A stretch of 64,000 nt of DNA from Hedera helix (taxonomy: Eukaryota; Streptophyta; Magnoliopsida; Apiales; Araliaceae): contig OX359267.1 in assembly GCA_947179155.2 (NCBI GenBank), forward strand, positions 36,348,498-36,412,497. Direction: 5' to 3'. Positions 1-10,962 of this stretch are shown piece by piece. Below the pieces are notes generated by a model, which worked only from the letters and a program-made list of their open reading frames with translations, made no database searches and was not told where the DNA came from. Position numbers and translations under genes: made by a program. Every line of letters starts with the position of its first letter. Position 1 is the first letter of the stretch.

Positions 1-180
1 GCCTGGTTTATCCGAAGGAGAGGGGCCAGTAGAAGATTCAACTATTGTTGGACCCGAAATACTCTGCTTGTTGGGTTTTGGTGTACTTGTCCCGCTTGGT
101 TTAGGAAAAATGGAGGAAATAGGGAGATCATCATCTGAATCTGATGCATCTCGTGACCTTTTGGATAGTCTGGTCTGCAT
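1..180 (-). CDS. N-terminal part of an unidentified gene, cut by the window edge
   Basis: On the minus strand an ATG at 178-180 opens a frame of exactly 60 codons that reaches the edge without a stop. The product starts MQTRLSKRSRDASDSDDDLP and continues rich in Ser, Pro, Thr and Lys, with an acidic DSDDD cluster beside basic residues, as in disordered tails of nuclear proteins. I do not recognise the family. Upstream (181-300) the minus strand is a pyrimidine-rich stretch with CTCTTTCC and CTTCTTCTTCCCC tracts, which looks like a plant 5' leader, and this supports the ATG chosen. It could be a first exon or a captured fragment. Confidence 0.45.
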   Translation of the reverse strand, partial: MQTRLSKRSRDASDSDDDLPISSIFPKPSGTSTPKPNKQSISGPTIVESSTGPSPSDKPG

Positions 181-479
181 TTTTGTTTGAATATAATAGA
201 GCTCTGAGAGGATGATTATGGCGGACTAGATGAAGAGAGGAACAGTTTGTGAAAATAGGGGAAGAAGAAGGTAAAGCAGGAAAGAGAAAAACACACGGTT
301 ATTTTCTTTTAACTGAACTTTGGAACTATAGCTAGCAAACGGGTCAGGTCATTAACAGGTTGGATCGAATTAAAACGGCCTAATTTTTTGTGAGTTGTGA
401 AATATGAGACCTGTGGCCCATCTGGCCGACCCGACCCGTGGGTTATTTAGTATTTTATAATTTATATATATATATATAG
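181..479. other. Putative leader of the edge gene and a GGGTC-rich repeat
   Basis: 181-300 reads as a leader for the minus-strand gene. 330-445 contains opposed GGGTC and GACCC motifs (ACGGGTCAGGTC near 339, GACCCGACCCGT near 428), suggesting a small degraded foldback element. No gene seen. Confidence 0.3.
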
Positions 480-485
480 AGAGCC

Positions 486-727
486 GATCAACAACATACC
501 CTCTTAAATAACATACCTAACATACCCCCTTTAGCGACGGACTCGGCGACGGTTTGGTCCGTCGCCATAGGTTCGTCCGTCTCTAAATGTTTTAGAGACG
601 GATTTTGTTGTCCGTCTCTAAAACATTTAGCGACGGACGAACCTATGGCGACGGACCAAACTGTCGCCGGGTCCGTCGCTAAAGGGGGTATGTTAGGTAT
701 GTTGTTTAAGAGGGTATGTTGTTGATC
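486..727. mobile_element. Foldback MITE-like element, copy 1
   Basis: The 242 bp are an almost perfect palindrome. The left arm starts GATCAACAACATACCCTC and the right arm ends with its reverse complement. Both arms carry GCGACGGA / TCCGTCGC motifs, and the centre of symmetry is near 606. It lies in TA repeats, so the target duplication cannot be called. A transcript would form a long hairpin. The weak ORF across it is only a by-product of the palindrome. Confidence 0.75.
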
Positions 728-753
728 CATTCTATATATATATATATATATAT

Positions 754-994
754 ATCAACAACATACCCTCTTAAACAACATACCTAACATACCCCCTTTA
801 GCGACGGACCCGGCGACGGTTTGGTCCGTCGCCATAGGTTCGTCCGTCGCTAAATGTTTTAGAGACGGACAACAAAATCCGTCTCTAAAACATTTAGAGA
901 CGGACGAACCTATGGCGACGGACCAAACCGTCGCCGGGTCCGTCGCTAAAGGGGGTATGTTAGGTATGTTATTTAAGAGGGTATGTTGTTGATC
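754..994. mobile_element. Foldback MITE-like element, copy 2
   Basis: Near-identical copy of the element at 486-727, placed in tandem after a 26-bp TA-rich spacer. Together they form a larger structure: AGAGCCGATC at 480-489 is matched by GATCGGCTCT at 991-1000, so the pair is itself bounded by inverted repeats. Confidence 0.75.
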
Positions 995-996
995 GG

Positions 997-1000
<4 letters not shown>

Positions 1001-1074
<74 letters not shown>
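1001..1074. repeat. (TA)n microsatellite
   Basis: About 74 bases of pure TA dinucleotide immediately after the second foldback copy. Any ORF across it is low complexity. Confidence 0.95.
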
Positions 1075-1079
<5 letters not shown>

Positions 1080-1298
1080 ACTATAACACATAATTTGAAA
1101 TAAATATTTACTATAATTATGACACATAATTTTTATATAATTATTTAATATTATTAGTAAATAAAATAAAATAATCAATAATTTTATAGATATTTTGTAC
1201 ACATATATATTAAAATAAAACTAATTTTGTGATTAATTAATTGATAAATGTATATAATATCAATATTAAAGATAAGAGAATAAAAAAAAAGACTAAAC

Positions 1299-1352
<54 letters not shown>

Positions 1353-1983
1353 TCATAATATCTTTTTGTATTATTATTTAAGATCATATATTAGAATTTA
1401 TTCTTATATTCTTCATAATTTCCTATTTGATTCATTTTTTAAGTTAACATTTTTTTTGTCAACAATCTCAAACAATAATAATAAATAAATAAATTAGCTC
1501 GTATGCCAGGTCAAAACGGGCCGGGCCAAATTGCCCACATTTCATTGGACTACATTTTGAAGGGCCAAAACTCAATTTTTGGCAAGCGGGCCAGATTGGA
1601 CCGGGCCACTTTTGTCAGGTCTATTGGGGAGTAAAACCGGGAGGTCCAATTAGTTTCCAATTTTCAAATTTCAAAATAATTTTTAATTACCATAATTAAT
1701 TAGATTCCAAGCTAAATTTTGTTTCCTTTAAAACCATGACTTCACATATTCAATCCTACATAAAATCTTTTCACATACAATAATTATACACAAATTAATC
1801 AATTAAGCACATAAAACAATTAAGCATTTAAATTATGCACATAAATTAAGCAATTATGCACATGCCACGTTCCCTTCTTAATGTACAAAATCTCTCTTCA
1901 CTTAATCGTTTAGTGAAAATATTTATTAATTGATGATATGTAGAAATAAAAATTAATTTAATTGAACCTTTTGCTACATTATC
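1075..1983. other. AT-rich intergenic DNA with a second (TA)n and a GGGCC-rich stretch
   Basis: A second (TA)n tract lies at 1302-1348. 1500-1640 is enriched for GGGCC/CCGGGCC motifs, resembling a degraded repeat. No coding signal seen. Confidence 0.5.
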
Positions 1984-2889
1984 TGTAACACCCCCTTCCC
2001 GAATAGGAAAGGGATGTCATGCACAAAACACAACAAACCTCAAAATAATAAATATAATTCTCCAAAAATTTATAAAATAATTAAAACCTAAAATTAAAAT
2101 AAACCTAAACGGTTAAATGTAACTCTCTTCACATGAAACCCTAAATCGCCCCTACAAACCTGCCGAAAGAAAAATACAGCACGAGTCAAACGCCCAGTAC
2201 GGATATAAAGAAACATAAATATACCACAATACATAATGTAATCAAAAGAGCCGAATGAATGAACGAATACGAACTACGAACGAACTACGAATATAACAAA
2301 ATTAGTGAAGCTAGATATAAACAATGAACATTAATGAACGACAAGTACAATCAAAAGGACTCCAACAAAATGAAGACTCAATCAAAGTGGTTAAGTTGTG
2401 ACAATTTCATACTGAGCTCAAATACAAATAGCCAAAGGCTAACAAAATATATCATACGTTCATACGTTCTTCCTTGCTAGGAAAGCCTTAGATATATAGT
2501 CATACGTTCTTCCTTGCTAGGAAAGTAAGATTATCTACTTTTTACGAAGTAGAGAATTTATGGAAAAGTACAAACTTAAAATTAAGATTTTTAGGGGATT
2601 TTTTTTTATGGTGGGCATGAGATGGAGAAGTAAAAGCATTCCTCACCCTATTTATATCACAAGAGTAATTACTTTCCATATCCCTAAACTCTTTTTCATA
2701 ATTTCATCATCTTTTTTTTTTTTTTTTTTTTTGTCGTATCCTGGAGAAAGAAACGGGGGAAGCTCATTCATTAGAAAAATCCAAACTACGTGTATATATA
2801 TATATATATATATATGTATATGTATATGTATGTATATATATATGTATATGTATGTATGATAGAGTTGAGGTGAAATCAGGGGTGACACA
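1984..2889. mobile_element. Probable solo LTR, about 0.9 kb
   Basis: Starts TGTAACACCCCC and ends GGGGTGACACA, so the ends are TG...CA with matching short inverted termini, a form common in plant LTRs. Inside is a direct duplication of TCATACGTTCTTCCTTGC near 2459 and 2500. The five bases on either side (TTATC and AGACA) do not match, so a target duplication is not supported. It may be a recombined or truncated LTR. Superfamily not determined. Confidence 0.45.
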
Positions 2890-3180
2890 AGACAATTTGG
2901 GACTTAAAGTGATATTTTTAAATGAGACATTTTATGTTTGGTACATCATTCGTTGACTTTTATAGTCAAATTGACCATTTTTCAAATTAATATATTTTAT
3001 TATTATTTAATATATATATATATAAAGCCAATAAACATTATAAACTAAATAAAATGTAGTACTAATCTCAATATTTACTTTTTTGAAAATATAAATATAT
3101 ATGTTTAATTGTTAATTTTAAAAATGGTCAATTTAAAAAATTCAATGGAAGACTTTTATTTTGGGACGGAGGGAGTATTA
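2890..3180. other. Stowaway-like MITE remnant
   Basis: The right end (3164-3178) reads GGGACGGAGGGAGTA, the typical end of plant Stowaway/Tc1-type MITEs. The expected CTCCCTCCGTCC left end is missing. AT-rich, no gene. Confidence 0.4.
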
Positions 3181-3231
3181 ATATTTTTTTTATTTAAATG
3201 AAGCTTTTTTTGTATACTGTTAATTTTTTTA

Positions 3232-4092
3232 CACTACAAGAAAAAGACTCAATTCCGATGGAAATTTCTGTCGGAAATAAACCTATTCCGTCGGAATTAT
3301 CATATTCCCGACGGAAAGTTCGGTCGATGATTCGGACGAAAATAACCGCGTCGGAATTAATTTCGTCAAAAATTCGGTCGAAAATAAATAATCCCCGACG
3401 TATTTTTCCAGTCGGAATTTTCGTCGTAATTATCATATGCCCGACAGAATAAATTCCGTCGAAAATAAATAATTTCGTCGGCATTTTAATTTATATATTC
3501 GACGAAAATTCCGTCAGAAAATCAACCCATCCGTCGAATATAAGTACTTAATTTCGACGAAAATTTTGTCATAATAAATTTATTCCGTCGGTAATAGTCC
3601 TTCCGATAATTAGGAAATTAATAATTTAATACAATAATTCCGACGGGAGGCGGCAACGGACGGAGGGGTGGGCCGGAGGTGATGGGTCGTCGGTCGGAGG
3701 GGCCAGAAGGCGTTGAGAGAGAGAGATATCGCGACAGGAGAGAGAGAGAGAGAGAGATTATAAAAAACTGAAGCGGCTGAGGAAAAAGACAATGAAAAGG
3801 GTTTTAAATTATTTTCGACGGAATATTCTGTCGATATTAGCTCCGTCGAAAATAAGATAAAATCGACGGAAATTCGGTCGATTATATGTTCTATTCCGTC
3901 GAACTTATATTGTCTGGACGCAGGAATTTTGGCGCCAACAGGGATCTACTATATTGACGGAATTCCGTCGACTATAACTTATTATCGACGGAATTAAATA
4001 CGACGGAATAATCTGTCGTAATTATATTATTTCCGACGAAATTAATTCCGTCGGAGATAATTCCGTTGGAATTGAGCATTTTTCTTGTAGTG
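3232..4092. mobile_element. Non-autonomous CACTA (En/Spm) element
   Basis: Begins CACTACAAGAAAAA and ends TTTTTCTTGTAGTG, perfect CACTA termini. The 3-bp duplication TTA flanks it at 3229-3231 and 4093-4095, as expected for this superfamily. Subterminal regions are packed with TTCCGTCGG / CCGACGGAA-type motifs on both sides, which in CACTA elements are transposase-binding repeats. At 861 bp it has no transposase; short ORFs inside are by-products of the motif repeats. A (GA)n run lies at 3716-3757. A motif with TTGGCGCCA near 3930 recurs inverted in the Tnp2 relic near 17088. Confidence 0.92.
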
Positions 4093-5062
4093 TTATAAGT
4101 ATTCAATATTTGGTTTGGACTATGGGTCCTAAATGATTGATTGGTCATATATATTTTTATAAGGAATTTTTTACATGAATTATTTATGGTGTTTAAAAAT
4201 TTAAATTTTTTCTTGAAATGAGGCCTAAAGCCCAATTTTTTTTTATGCTATAGGGCCGGCCTCGGGTGAAACCTTCTCAATCCAACAGTATAGTGGGATA
4301 AAAATTTAAATATACTCAAAACTAAGGAGAAAACATATCTCCTACAAAAACAAATGCAAAGTGGGATAATTAATTGATATGTTCCAATCACCATTCCTGG
4401 ACTGCGTAGTAGGACGATTGTAGCAGGGAAGGTAAAAAGTAGATTTTCTCATTCTACTCATTGGGAGTAGTCCGTTTGCATTCCAGACCCTCACGAAGAT
4501 AGACATTAATGGAGAAAACAAAAATTTTCTCACAAAAGGAGAAAGAAACCCCACAAAAGGGGGAAAAATAAGCTAAAAGCAAAAAAAAAAAAAAAGATAT
4601 CTTGTGGAAGGTTTCTTCAAAGAAAAGAGACTTTCCCAAGATTCAAAAGAAAAATTGGAGAAGCGGTCTAGAGAGAACTTTAGAAAGCAGAAACTTGAAG
4701 ATAGAAGAACTTTAGAAAGAAGCTGCTTTGAGAAAATTTTAGTAAGAAACGACATGAGAGATGTTTTAAAGCTTTAAAAGATGAGGACGGTAGGTCTAGA
4801 AAAATTTGCAAAGCCCTATATCATATTGACTTTGTGAGTTATTATATTAATTCAAAATTTATCATTTAAATTAGTTAGAAGCATTCTTTTAAAATATATA
4901 ATATTTTGCTAATTAGATCTGATCATTATTAACAACTTATTAAATTGTCCAAGATCCATATCGAGTCCATTTAGGTAATGGTTTATTAGATAGTCAAATC
5001 TAATATTATATATTACTTTAATTTCAAATTAAATCTAAGTGGCAAGAATGCCTAGGGGTATT
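4093..5062. other. Intergenic DNA with no recognised gene
   Basis: AT-rich. Several short minus-strand ORFs occur between 4342 and 4755, but they show no family I know. Nothing else supported. Confidence 0.4.
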
Positions 5063-5072
5063 CTTTAAAGAT

Positions 5073-5572
5073 GAATAATTCTACAGCTACCGGGCAAGTA
5101 GTGACCGGTACAGCGACCGACTTACGTGGCAGTCCATCAGTCCACAAAAAACAAACAAGTCAAGCAGTCCATCAGTCCACAAAAAACAAGTCAAGCTGAC
5201 CATTAGTTTATATAAGCCATATAGTATAAAGTCAAGTCATTAGTTTGTATAAGCCATTAGTTTATATAAGTAAGAAAAAACAAGGCACCAACGCCTCTCT
5301 ATCTCTTTCTCCAGAAGCAAACATGATCATTTTTTTACTTTATCAAAAATTCTCTTTCCTTGCCAAAATCCGCCATTATCAGAAGGAAGCTACAAAATAC
5401 AAAAGCTTTTCGCATTATATCTGGTATGTATGTATATATAATATATTATATATGCCTAATTGTAAGTTCATAGTTCACCTAATTGATTAATGCATTTAAT
5501 CTTTCATCCAAATAAAATGGTAAACCTAATTGTATAATGTTCAGATATGTAATTACCGAGAAAGAACTTGTA
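5073..5572 (+). repeat. Left terminal inverted repeat of the MULE
   Basis: About 500 bp matching the reverse complement of 10456-10952 with small indels. The left copy has an extra stretch of about 28 bp near 5087-5114, containing a second ACCGG-type motif. CT-rich leader-like sequence near 5296-5320 suggests the TIR supplies the promoter and leader of the gene that starts at 5669. Confidence 0.9.
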
Positions 5573-5668
5573 GTGATGAGTTTATTAATTTTTTTAATCG
5601 GAAGTGATGAGTTTATTTATTTTTTATAAATTTGTAGAAATGGCATGTAGTCAGAGTTTGATTCAAGT

Positions 5669-8389
5669 ATGAGAATGACTGATAGTGTGGAATGTGCTAT
5701 GGCGGAGGATTTAGTAGAAAATGAAGAAGTTGATGAAATGATTCCAGATCCGGAAGTAGGAATGGAGTTTGGTTCCGTTGATGAATACATGAAATATTAC
5801 ACTAATTATGGTAACCAAAAGGGATTTCCGGTGAAAATAAGGTCTACAGAAAAAGGAGAAAATGGAGAGACTAAATATGTGATTCTTGCATGTGCTCGGT
5901 CAGGATGTTCAATAAGTAAGTCAAAGGACGCATTTAACTTACGCCCTGTTAGCAAAATTGGTTGCAATGCTAAGATTAGGGCTACATTAGTCGACGGTGA
6001 AAAAGTGCGAGTAAAGACTCTAACACTTGATCATAATCATCAGTTGAGCCCAGGAAAATCCAGATTTTATAAGAAAAATCGGATTATGAACAAGTATGTG
6101 AAAAGGAGACTTGAACTTAACGATAGAGCTGGTATTAGACCAAATAAAATTTTTAGTTCTTTCTTGTTTGAAGCTGGTGGGCATGAGAATGTTTCATTTT
6201 CACAGAAAGATTGTTACAATTATCTTGACAAAGTTAGGCGATTAAGGCTTGGTGATGGGGATGCTATGACACTTCAAAACTACTTCAAAAAAATGCAAGC
6301 TAATAATACAAATTTTTATTATTTGATGGATTTGGATTATGATGGGAGATTACGAAATGTCTTTTGGGCAGATGCAAGGAGCAGGGCAGCTTATGAGGAA
6401 TTTGGGGATGGCATTACCTTTGACACAACATACTTAACTAATAAGTATGACATGCCATTTGCCCCATTTGTTGGCGTTAGTCATCATGGTCAATTAATAC
6501 TCTTAGGTTGTGGATTAATATCTCATGAGGATATTGAGTCATTTAGTTGACTTTTTAAAACTTGGCTTGCGTGTATGAATGGTCGTGCTCCTGCCACAAT
6601 AATCACTGACCAAGACAAAACAATGAAGAAGGCTATTGAAATTGTGTTCCCCAATGCGAGGCATAGGTGGTGCTTGTGGCATATTATGAAGAAGTTACCC
6701 GAGAAATTAAGTGGTTGCAATCAATATGAATCTATCAAGTATTCAATGAGAGAGGCAGTTTATGATTCGTTGACTTGTCAAGAATTTGAAGAGCGATGGG
6801 GTAGTTTCATTGAGAAATTTAACTTGAAAGAGAATGACTGGTTGACTGGGTTATATGAGGAGAGAAGTCGTTGGGTGCCGGCATTTTTAAAGAATACTTT
6901 TTGGGCTGGAATGTCCTCAACTCAAAGAAGTGAAAGCATGAATGCTTTTTTTTATGGTTATGTTAATTCAAGGACAACCTTAAAACAGTTTGTTGACCAG
7001 TATGAGAATGCATTAAGAAGTAAGGTGCAAAAAGATAATGAGGCTGATTTCAATTCCTTCGACCATTGGATTCCATGCCTTATTGATTATCCATTTGAGA
7101 AAAAATTTCAAGCTGCTTATACCACGACAAAATTCAAGGAGTTTCAAGAAGAGGTAAAAGGGAAGCTTTATTGTTCCATTGATTTAGTTAAAGTAGAATG
7201 TGATTTTGAGATGTACGATGTTACACAAGATATGTTTGGAGGGACTCGCGGAGCCACTTTTAAAGTTTATTTTAAAGAAGATGAATGTACAATTAAGTGC
7301 AACTGTCAATTATTTGAGTTCATGGGAATATTATGTAGACATGCCCTCGGTGTTGCTCAAAAAACGAGTTCGAACCTTACCGGATAAATTCATTCTTCAA
7401 AGGTGGAGAAAAGACGTGAAGATGTGTCATAAGAAGGTTAAGATCATATACTCCGACTGGACGTTGAATCCGAAAAATGAACGTTTTGATAGGATGTGCA
7501 ACTCTTTTTATGAAGCGGCAGACTTGGCAACAGATAATGAAGATAAGACAAAAGTTGTTATGCATTGGATTAAAAAGCTTGTTAATGTACTACAAAAAGA
7601 TGATGGAATGTGTGGAAATAATCAGTTGACTTCTTCCGGACAAGGCACCCAAGTGGGTAGTGGTTGTAAATATAGCAACAATATTCGTAGTCCTTTGTCG
7701 GTTCATCGTAAAGGTCGGCCCTGATTTAAAAGACTTCAGTCTTAGATTGAGAAAGTTGTTAGAAGTATAAAAGCTAGGAAAGGGAAAGAGAAAAAGAAAG
7801 GGAAAGAGAAAGAGAAAAGGAAAGACAACGCCATTGAACATAACACGGATTTCACTAATTTGGTAAATCTGTTTCTTTAATTTTTTCAAATGTAATAACT
7901 TATTTATTTAGATTAAATGTCTTATTTCATTTCTTTTTCTGTTGTGTAGAGTTCTCAAGGTGACTATTTTGTAAGCGTACTCAATAACAATTCTCAAGTT
8001 AATAATGATGTAGAAGACTTCATGAGACATGGTGCAATAGATCTTAATTTACAGGTTTCTCACTAATTTATATGAATAAGTTACATTCTTAGAGGCTTTA
8101 ATGATAATTATTTTAAACATTTCAGGTTAGAGACTTCTCCACCAACGCAAATTTGCAATCATCACATGTTGATGACTTTCCATTTCCCACAAATCATGAT
8201 GTCTATTATGGAGGGAGTTTCCCCTTTCATTTTCAGGTGACTTTCTATTATTTGTCTTTCTTTTTTAGATGACTTCTTCGGTGTTAGTTGTTGCTGAAAA
8301 CCACCATTTTATTTTTCTTGTTGCAGGATTACTATAACCCATATTGGAGCAGTGGTGAAGGATGTGATCCAAACAATAGAAGCGGATAA
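5669..8389 (+). pseudogene. FAR1/FHY3-type MULE transposase, disrupted
   Basis: Encodes a transposase related to FAR1/FHY3/FRS proteins, which would bind the TIRs and catalyse excision in the nucleus. In order: an acidic N-terminus, a FAR1 DNA-binding domain (about residues 44-120, with GFPVKIRST and LDHNHQLSPGKS), a MULE DDE domain (FDTTYLTNKYDMPFAPFVGV at about residue 251, then ITDQDKTMKKAI) and a SWIM zinc finger (CNCQ...GILCRHAL near 7300-7350). Later exons follow with clean GT-AG borders: 7950-8054, 8126-8236 and 8327-8389, all phase 0. Damage: TGG to TGA at 6548, a frameshift between about 7340 and 7380, and stops at 7722 and 7743 in place of Arg and Gln codons. ATG 5669 is the first in frame; 5699 has a better context. 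Its location between MULE TIRs marks it as an element gene rather than a host FRS gene. Confidence 0.9.
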
Positions 8390-9508
8390 TTTAGCTGTAA
8401 TTTGACTGTAGGTTTCACTCTCGAATAGTTGTTGATCGTGAAGTAATATGACTATAATTTGTGTGTAGACTGTTGCTAAATGTGCTACTGAGAGCCAAAC
8501 TGTGTTGGTGATTGTGTTCAAAGTTAATATTGGATTATTTATCTTTACTTTAGGACTTCTGTAATGTTGCAATCAATTTGATTGCAGTAGATTTTTAGTA
8601 TTTTTGTTTTTGTTGCTTTAATCTTCTTATTCTTGTGTTGCTTGTTAAAAGACAGTCAAGTTTCACAGTACACTACTGATAATTTTTTATAATTATGGTG
8701 ATAATATGCTTATAAAACATATCACCATCGATAATAGCATTGTGTCCAATTTCATGTTCAAGACCAAAAGTCTGATATACTTGTATAGTTTATTTTTGCA
8801 CATGTAGTGGGCTTACCATGCTTTGGCCATCCTGGTTCTATTTTGCAAAAGTTTGATCCGTACCTGTTTGCTCAAAGTGATGCAAGACTGACCATTACTT
8901 AACAGCAGACATTAATCACATAAACAAAATAAAAATGTACTCGGTCAACCACAATAGCCATTAATATAAAATTAAGCTCCTCAACATCAAATGTTTCCAC
9001 TCACGACATTTTAAAACATCAGTCCCTTTTAGGACAAATCATAAAACTCACGAAAAACATAACCAAGAACAATCACGACTACACAACAAAATTACGCCTG
9101 GGGGCAAAGTCAGGAACAATTCTACCAAGTTCTCAGATTTTGTTATAGGCAACAATATCACAGCTCTGTACGTATTCATTTATAGAGAACTCATTTCATG
9201 AAACCTATGTCCCTGCTTATAAAAAAATTCACTAATATATAATTCACTAGTATTGTTAAATGCTTTCAAGTAAACAAAAATGATGCCTCCGATAAAAGTT
9301 GAATTACAGGGAATAGCCTTTCCTTCCATTATAGCTTACTGTCAATAAAAAATAAGACACTTCCATTACAACTTCTACAACAAAACCCAATTCAATTTCC
9401 ATTACAACTTCTACAACAACACCCAATTCATTCTAAATTCCATTACACTTTGTCCATTACAATTTCTTCCACAACTTCACCTCCATTACAACTTCCAACA
9501 AAAGACAA
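8390..9508. other. Non-coding 3' part of the MULE
   Basis: No ORF with recognisable content. 9358-9500 contains an imperfect repeat of CATTACAACTTCTACAAC units, which would lie downstream of the convergent minus-strand gene. Confidence 0.5.
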
Positions 9509-9793
9509 CTAGTTTTTCATAATAAAAAACAAACAGAGAATAAGTATTACAACAACTAATTTCTTCAATAATTTAATTTCACGTCTCATTTCAATTATAG
9601 TACGATCATGATCGAAGGAATTATTTGACAGCTGCATTTCAAAAATTGGTGATGATTTTTCTTCATTTATAGCCTTGCACCATCCTAAGAAACCACATTT
9701 TCCATTCGGGCACGCATAGTAGATTCGACCTTCATTTTCATTCTTATCGGAGCGGGTAATTTTACAAATTGCAAATTGTTTTGAATTCTTAAA
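9509..9793 (-). pseudogene. GRF-type zinc-finger, C-terminally anchored small protein (remnant)
   Basis: A minus-strand open frame of 94 codons runs from a TGA at 9794-9796 to a TAG at 9509-9511. It reads like plant GRF-type zinc-finger proteins: a Cys (AICK), then an N-E-N-E-G-R-I-Y-Y-A-C-P stretch, KCGF and an aromatic LGWC, the usual G-R-x-[FY]-[YF]-x-C...C-G-F-[FL]-x-W pattern. It ends in a short charged helix (IIEMRREIKLLKK) and a hydrophobic segment (LVVVILILCLFF), as in the plant family that ends in a coiled coil plus membrane anchor. No start codon or first zinc-ligand pair is visible in frame, so an upstream exon or frameshift is likely. It would be the second gene of the MULE, transcribed from the right TIR. 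Confidence 0.6.
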
Positions 9794-9796
9794 TCA

Positions 9797-10455
9797 AATT
9801 GTTGCTTTCCATCATGCTTCCTGATGCAATGTTGTCTTCGTACAAAAAATGGATTGAGACACAAATAAAATGGATCAAATTAGACACAAATAAAATGGAT
9901 CAAATAAATTTAGTTATGAAAGTTTAACTTTCAAGAGATACTTTTAATTGCATAATAATCCAAGTATTTACATGAACACATCCTAACACAATGGTTTTCT
10001 TTAACCATTCATTCATTCTAATGCCCAAACCAACCTATAAATCATAGGCCTAGATCTGCTACAATCCTGCAGCTAAACCCAAATCATTCTGATTGACTCC
10101 TAAAAAATTGGCAACAATAGTACGAAAATCCTCCAAACCAATATATACAAATATAATAATCTCATTTCTAAATATAATTTTTATTATTATTTGCGAAGAC
10201 AACATTGCATCTTCATGAAGTTAAAGTTCATTTTGCCTCAAATGAATCAGCCTTGATTTCTTCATGTCAAACTCGGAGTTTTAGCCTTATGCACTTTCGT
10301 ATACAATTATTATCAAACAAATGCGGGTAAAAATTGCAAAACAGTGCTCAGATTTGAGGATCTAAAAGAACCTATTTATGCTGCACAATATAAAAAACTG
10401 AAGGAAATAAACATGGAGATCGCATGATACCTTAATAAGCCTAAAAATTGCAAAA
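9797..10455. other. MULE interior upstream of the GRF remnant
   Basis: No convincing exon found. GATGCAATGTTGTCTTCG at 9823-9840 is repeated inverted at 10195-10212, giving a widely spaced hairpin. Confidence 0.35.
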
Positions 10456-10574
10456 TACAAGTTCTTTCTCGGTAATTACATATCTGAACATTATACAATT
10501 AGGTTTACCATTTTATTTGGATGAAAGATTAAATGCATTAATCAATTAAGTGAACTATGAACTTACAATTAGGC

Positions 10575-10625
<51 letters not shown>

Positions 10626-10952
10626 CATACCAGATATAATGCGAAAAGCTTTTGTATTTTGTAGCTTCCTTCTGATAATGGCGGATATTGGCAAGGAAAG
10701 AGAATTTTTGGTAAAGTAAAAAAATGATCATATTTGCTTCTGGAGAGAGAGAGAGAGGCGTTGGTGCCTTGTTTTTTCTCACTTATATAAACTAATGGCT
10801 TATATAAACTAATGACTTGACTTTATACTATATGGCTTATATAAACTAATGGCCGGCTTGACTTGTTTTTTGTGGACTGATGGATTGCTTGACTTGTTTG
10901 TTTTTTGTGGACTGATGGATTGCCACGTAAGCCGGTCGCTGTAGAATTATTC
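10456..10952 (-). repeat. Right terminal inverted repeat of the MULE
   Basis: Matches 5073-5572 in inverted orientation. It has acquired a (GT)n tract (10588-10621) where the left copy has a short ATGTATGTATATA stretch, so the two ends have diverged by slippage. Confidence 0.9.
10588..10621. repeat. (GT)n microsatellite
   Basis: Pure GT repeat inside the right TIR of the MULE. Confidence 0.95.
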
Positions 10953-10962
10953 CTTTAAAGAT

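Larger units (their letters stand above)
5063..10962. mobile_element. Complete Mutator-like element (MULE), long TIRs and target duplication
   Basis: The element runs from 5073 to 10952. CTTTAAAGAT flanks it at 5063-5072 and 10953-10962, a 9-10 bp duplication typical of MULEs. The ends are about 500-bp inverted repeats starting GAATAATTCTACAGC. It carries two gene remnants: a FAR1-type transposase on plus (5669-8389) and a GRF zinc-finger ORF on minus (9509-9793), which are convergent. Maize MuDR has a comparable layout with mudrA and mudrB, though the second gene there is unrelated. Both reading frames here are damaged, so the copy looks non-autonomous now. Confidence 0.93.

Noticed and set aside
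488..730. 80-codon minus ORF in the foldback element
   Set aside because: A by-product of the palindrome; its residues mirror the inverted repeat and no family fits.
999..1387. Ile-Tyr repeat ORFs
   Set aside because: Translation of (TA)n microsatellites.
2560..2888. Overlapping ORFs on both strands
   Set aside because: Low complexity from poly-T and TA/GT repeats inside an LTR-like sequence.
1984..2889. Target duplication for the 0.9-kb LTR
   Set aside because: TTATC and AGACA do not match, and shifting the right end by two bases does not help.
3194..3484. ORFs on both strands of the CACTA element
   Set aside because: They translate the TTCCGTCGG subterminal repeats and no transposase motif is present.
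7377..7889. Minus ORFs opposite the FAR1-type gene
   Set aside because: Shadow frames of a recognised coding sequence.
10555..10782. Minus ORF in the right TIR
   Set aside because: Includes a microsatellite (Thr-His repeat) and is not conserved in the left TIR.
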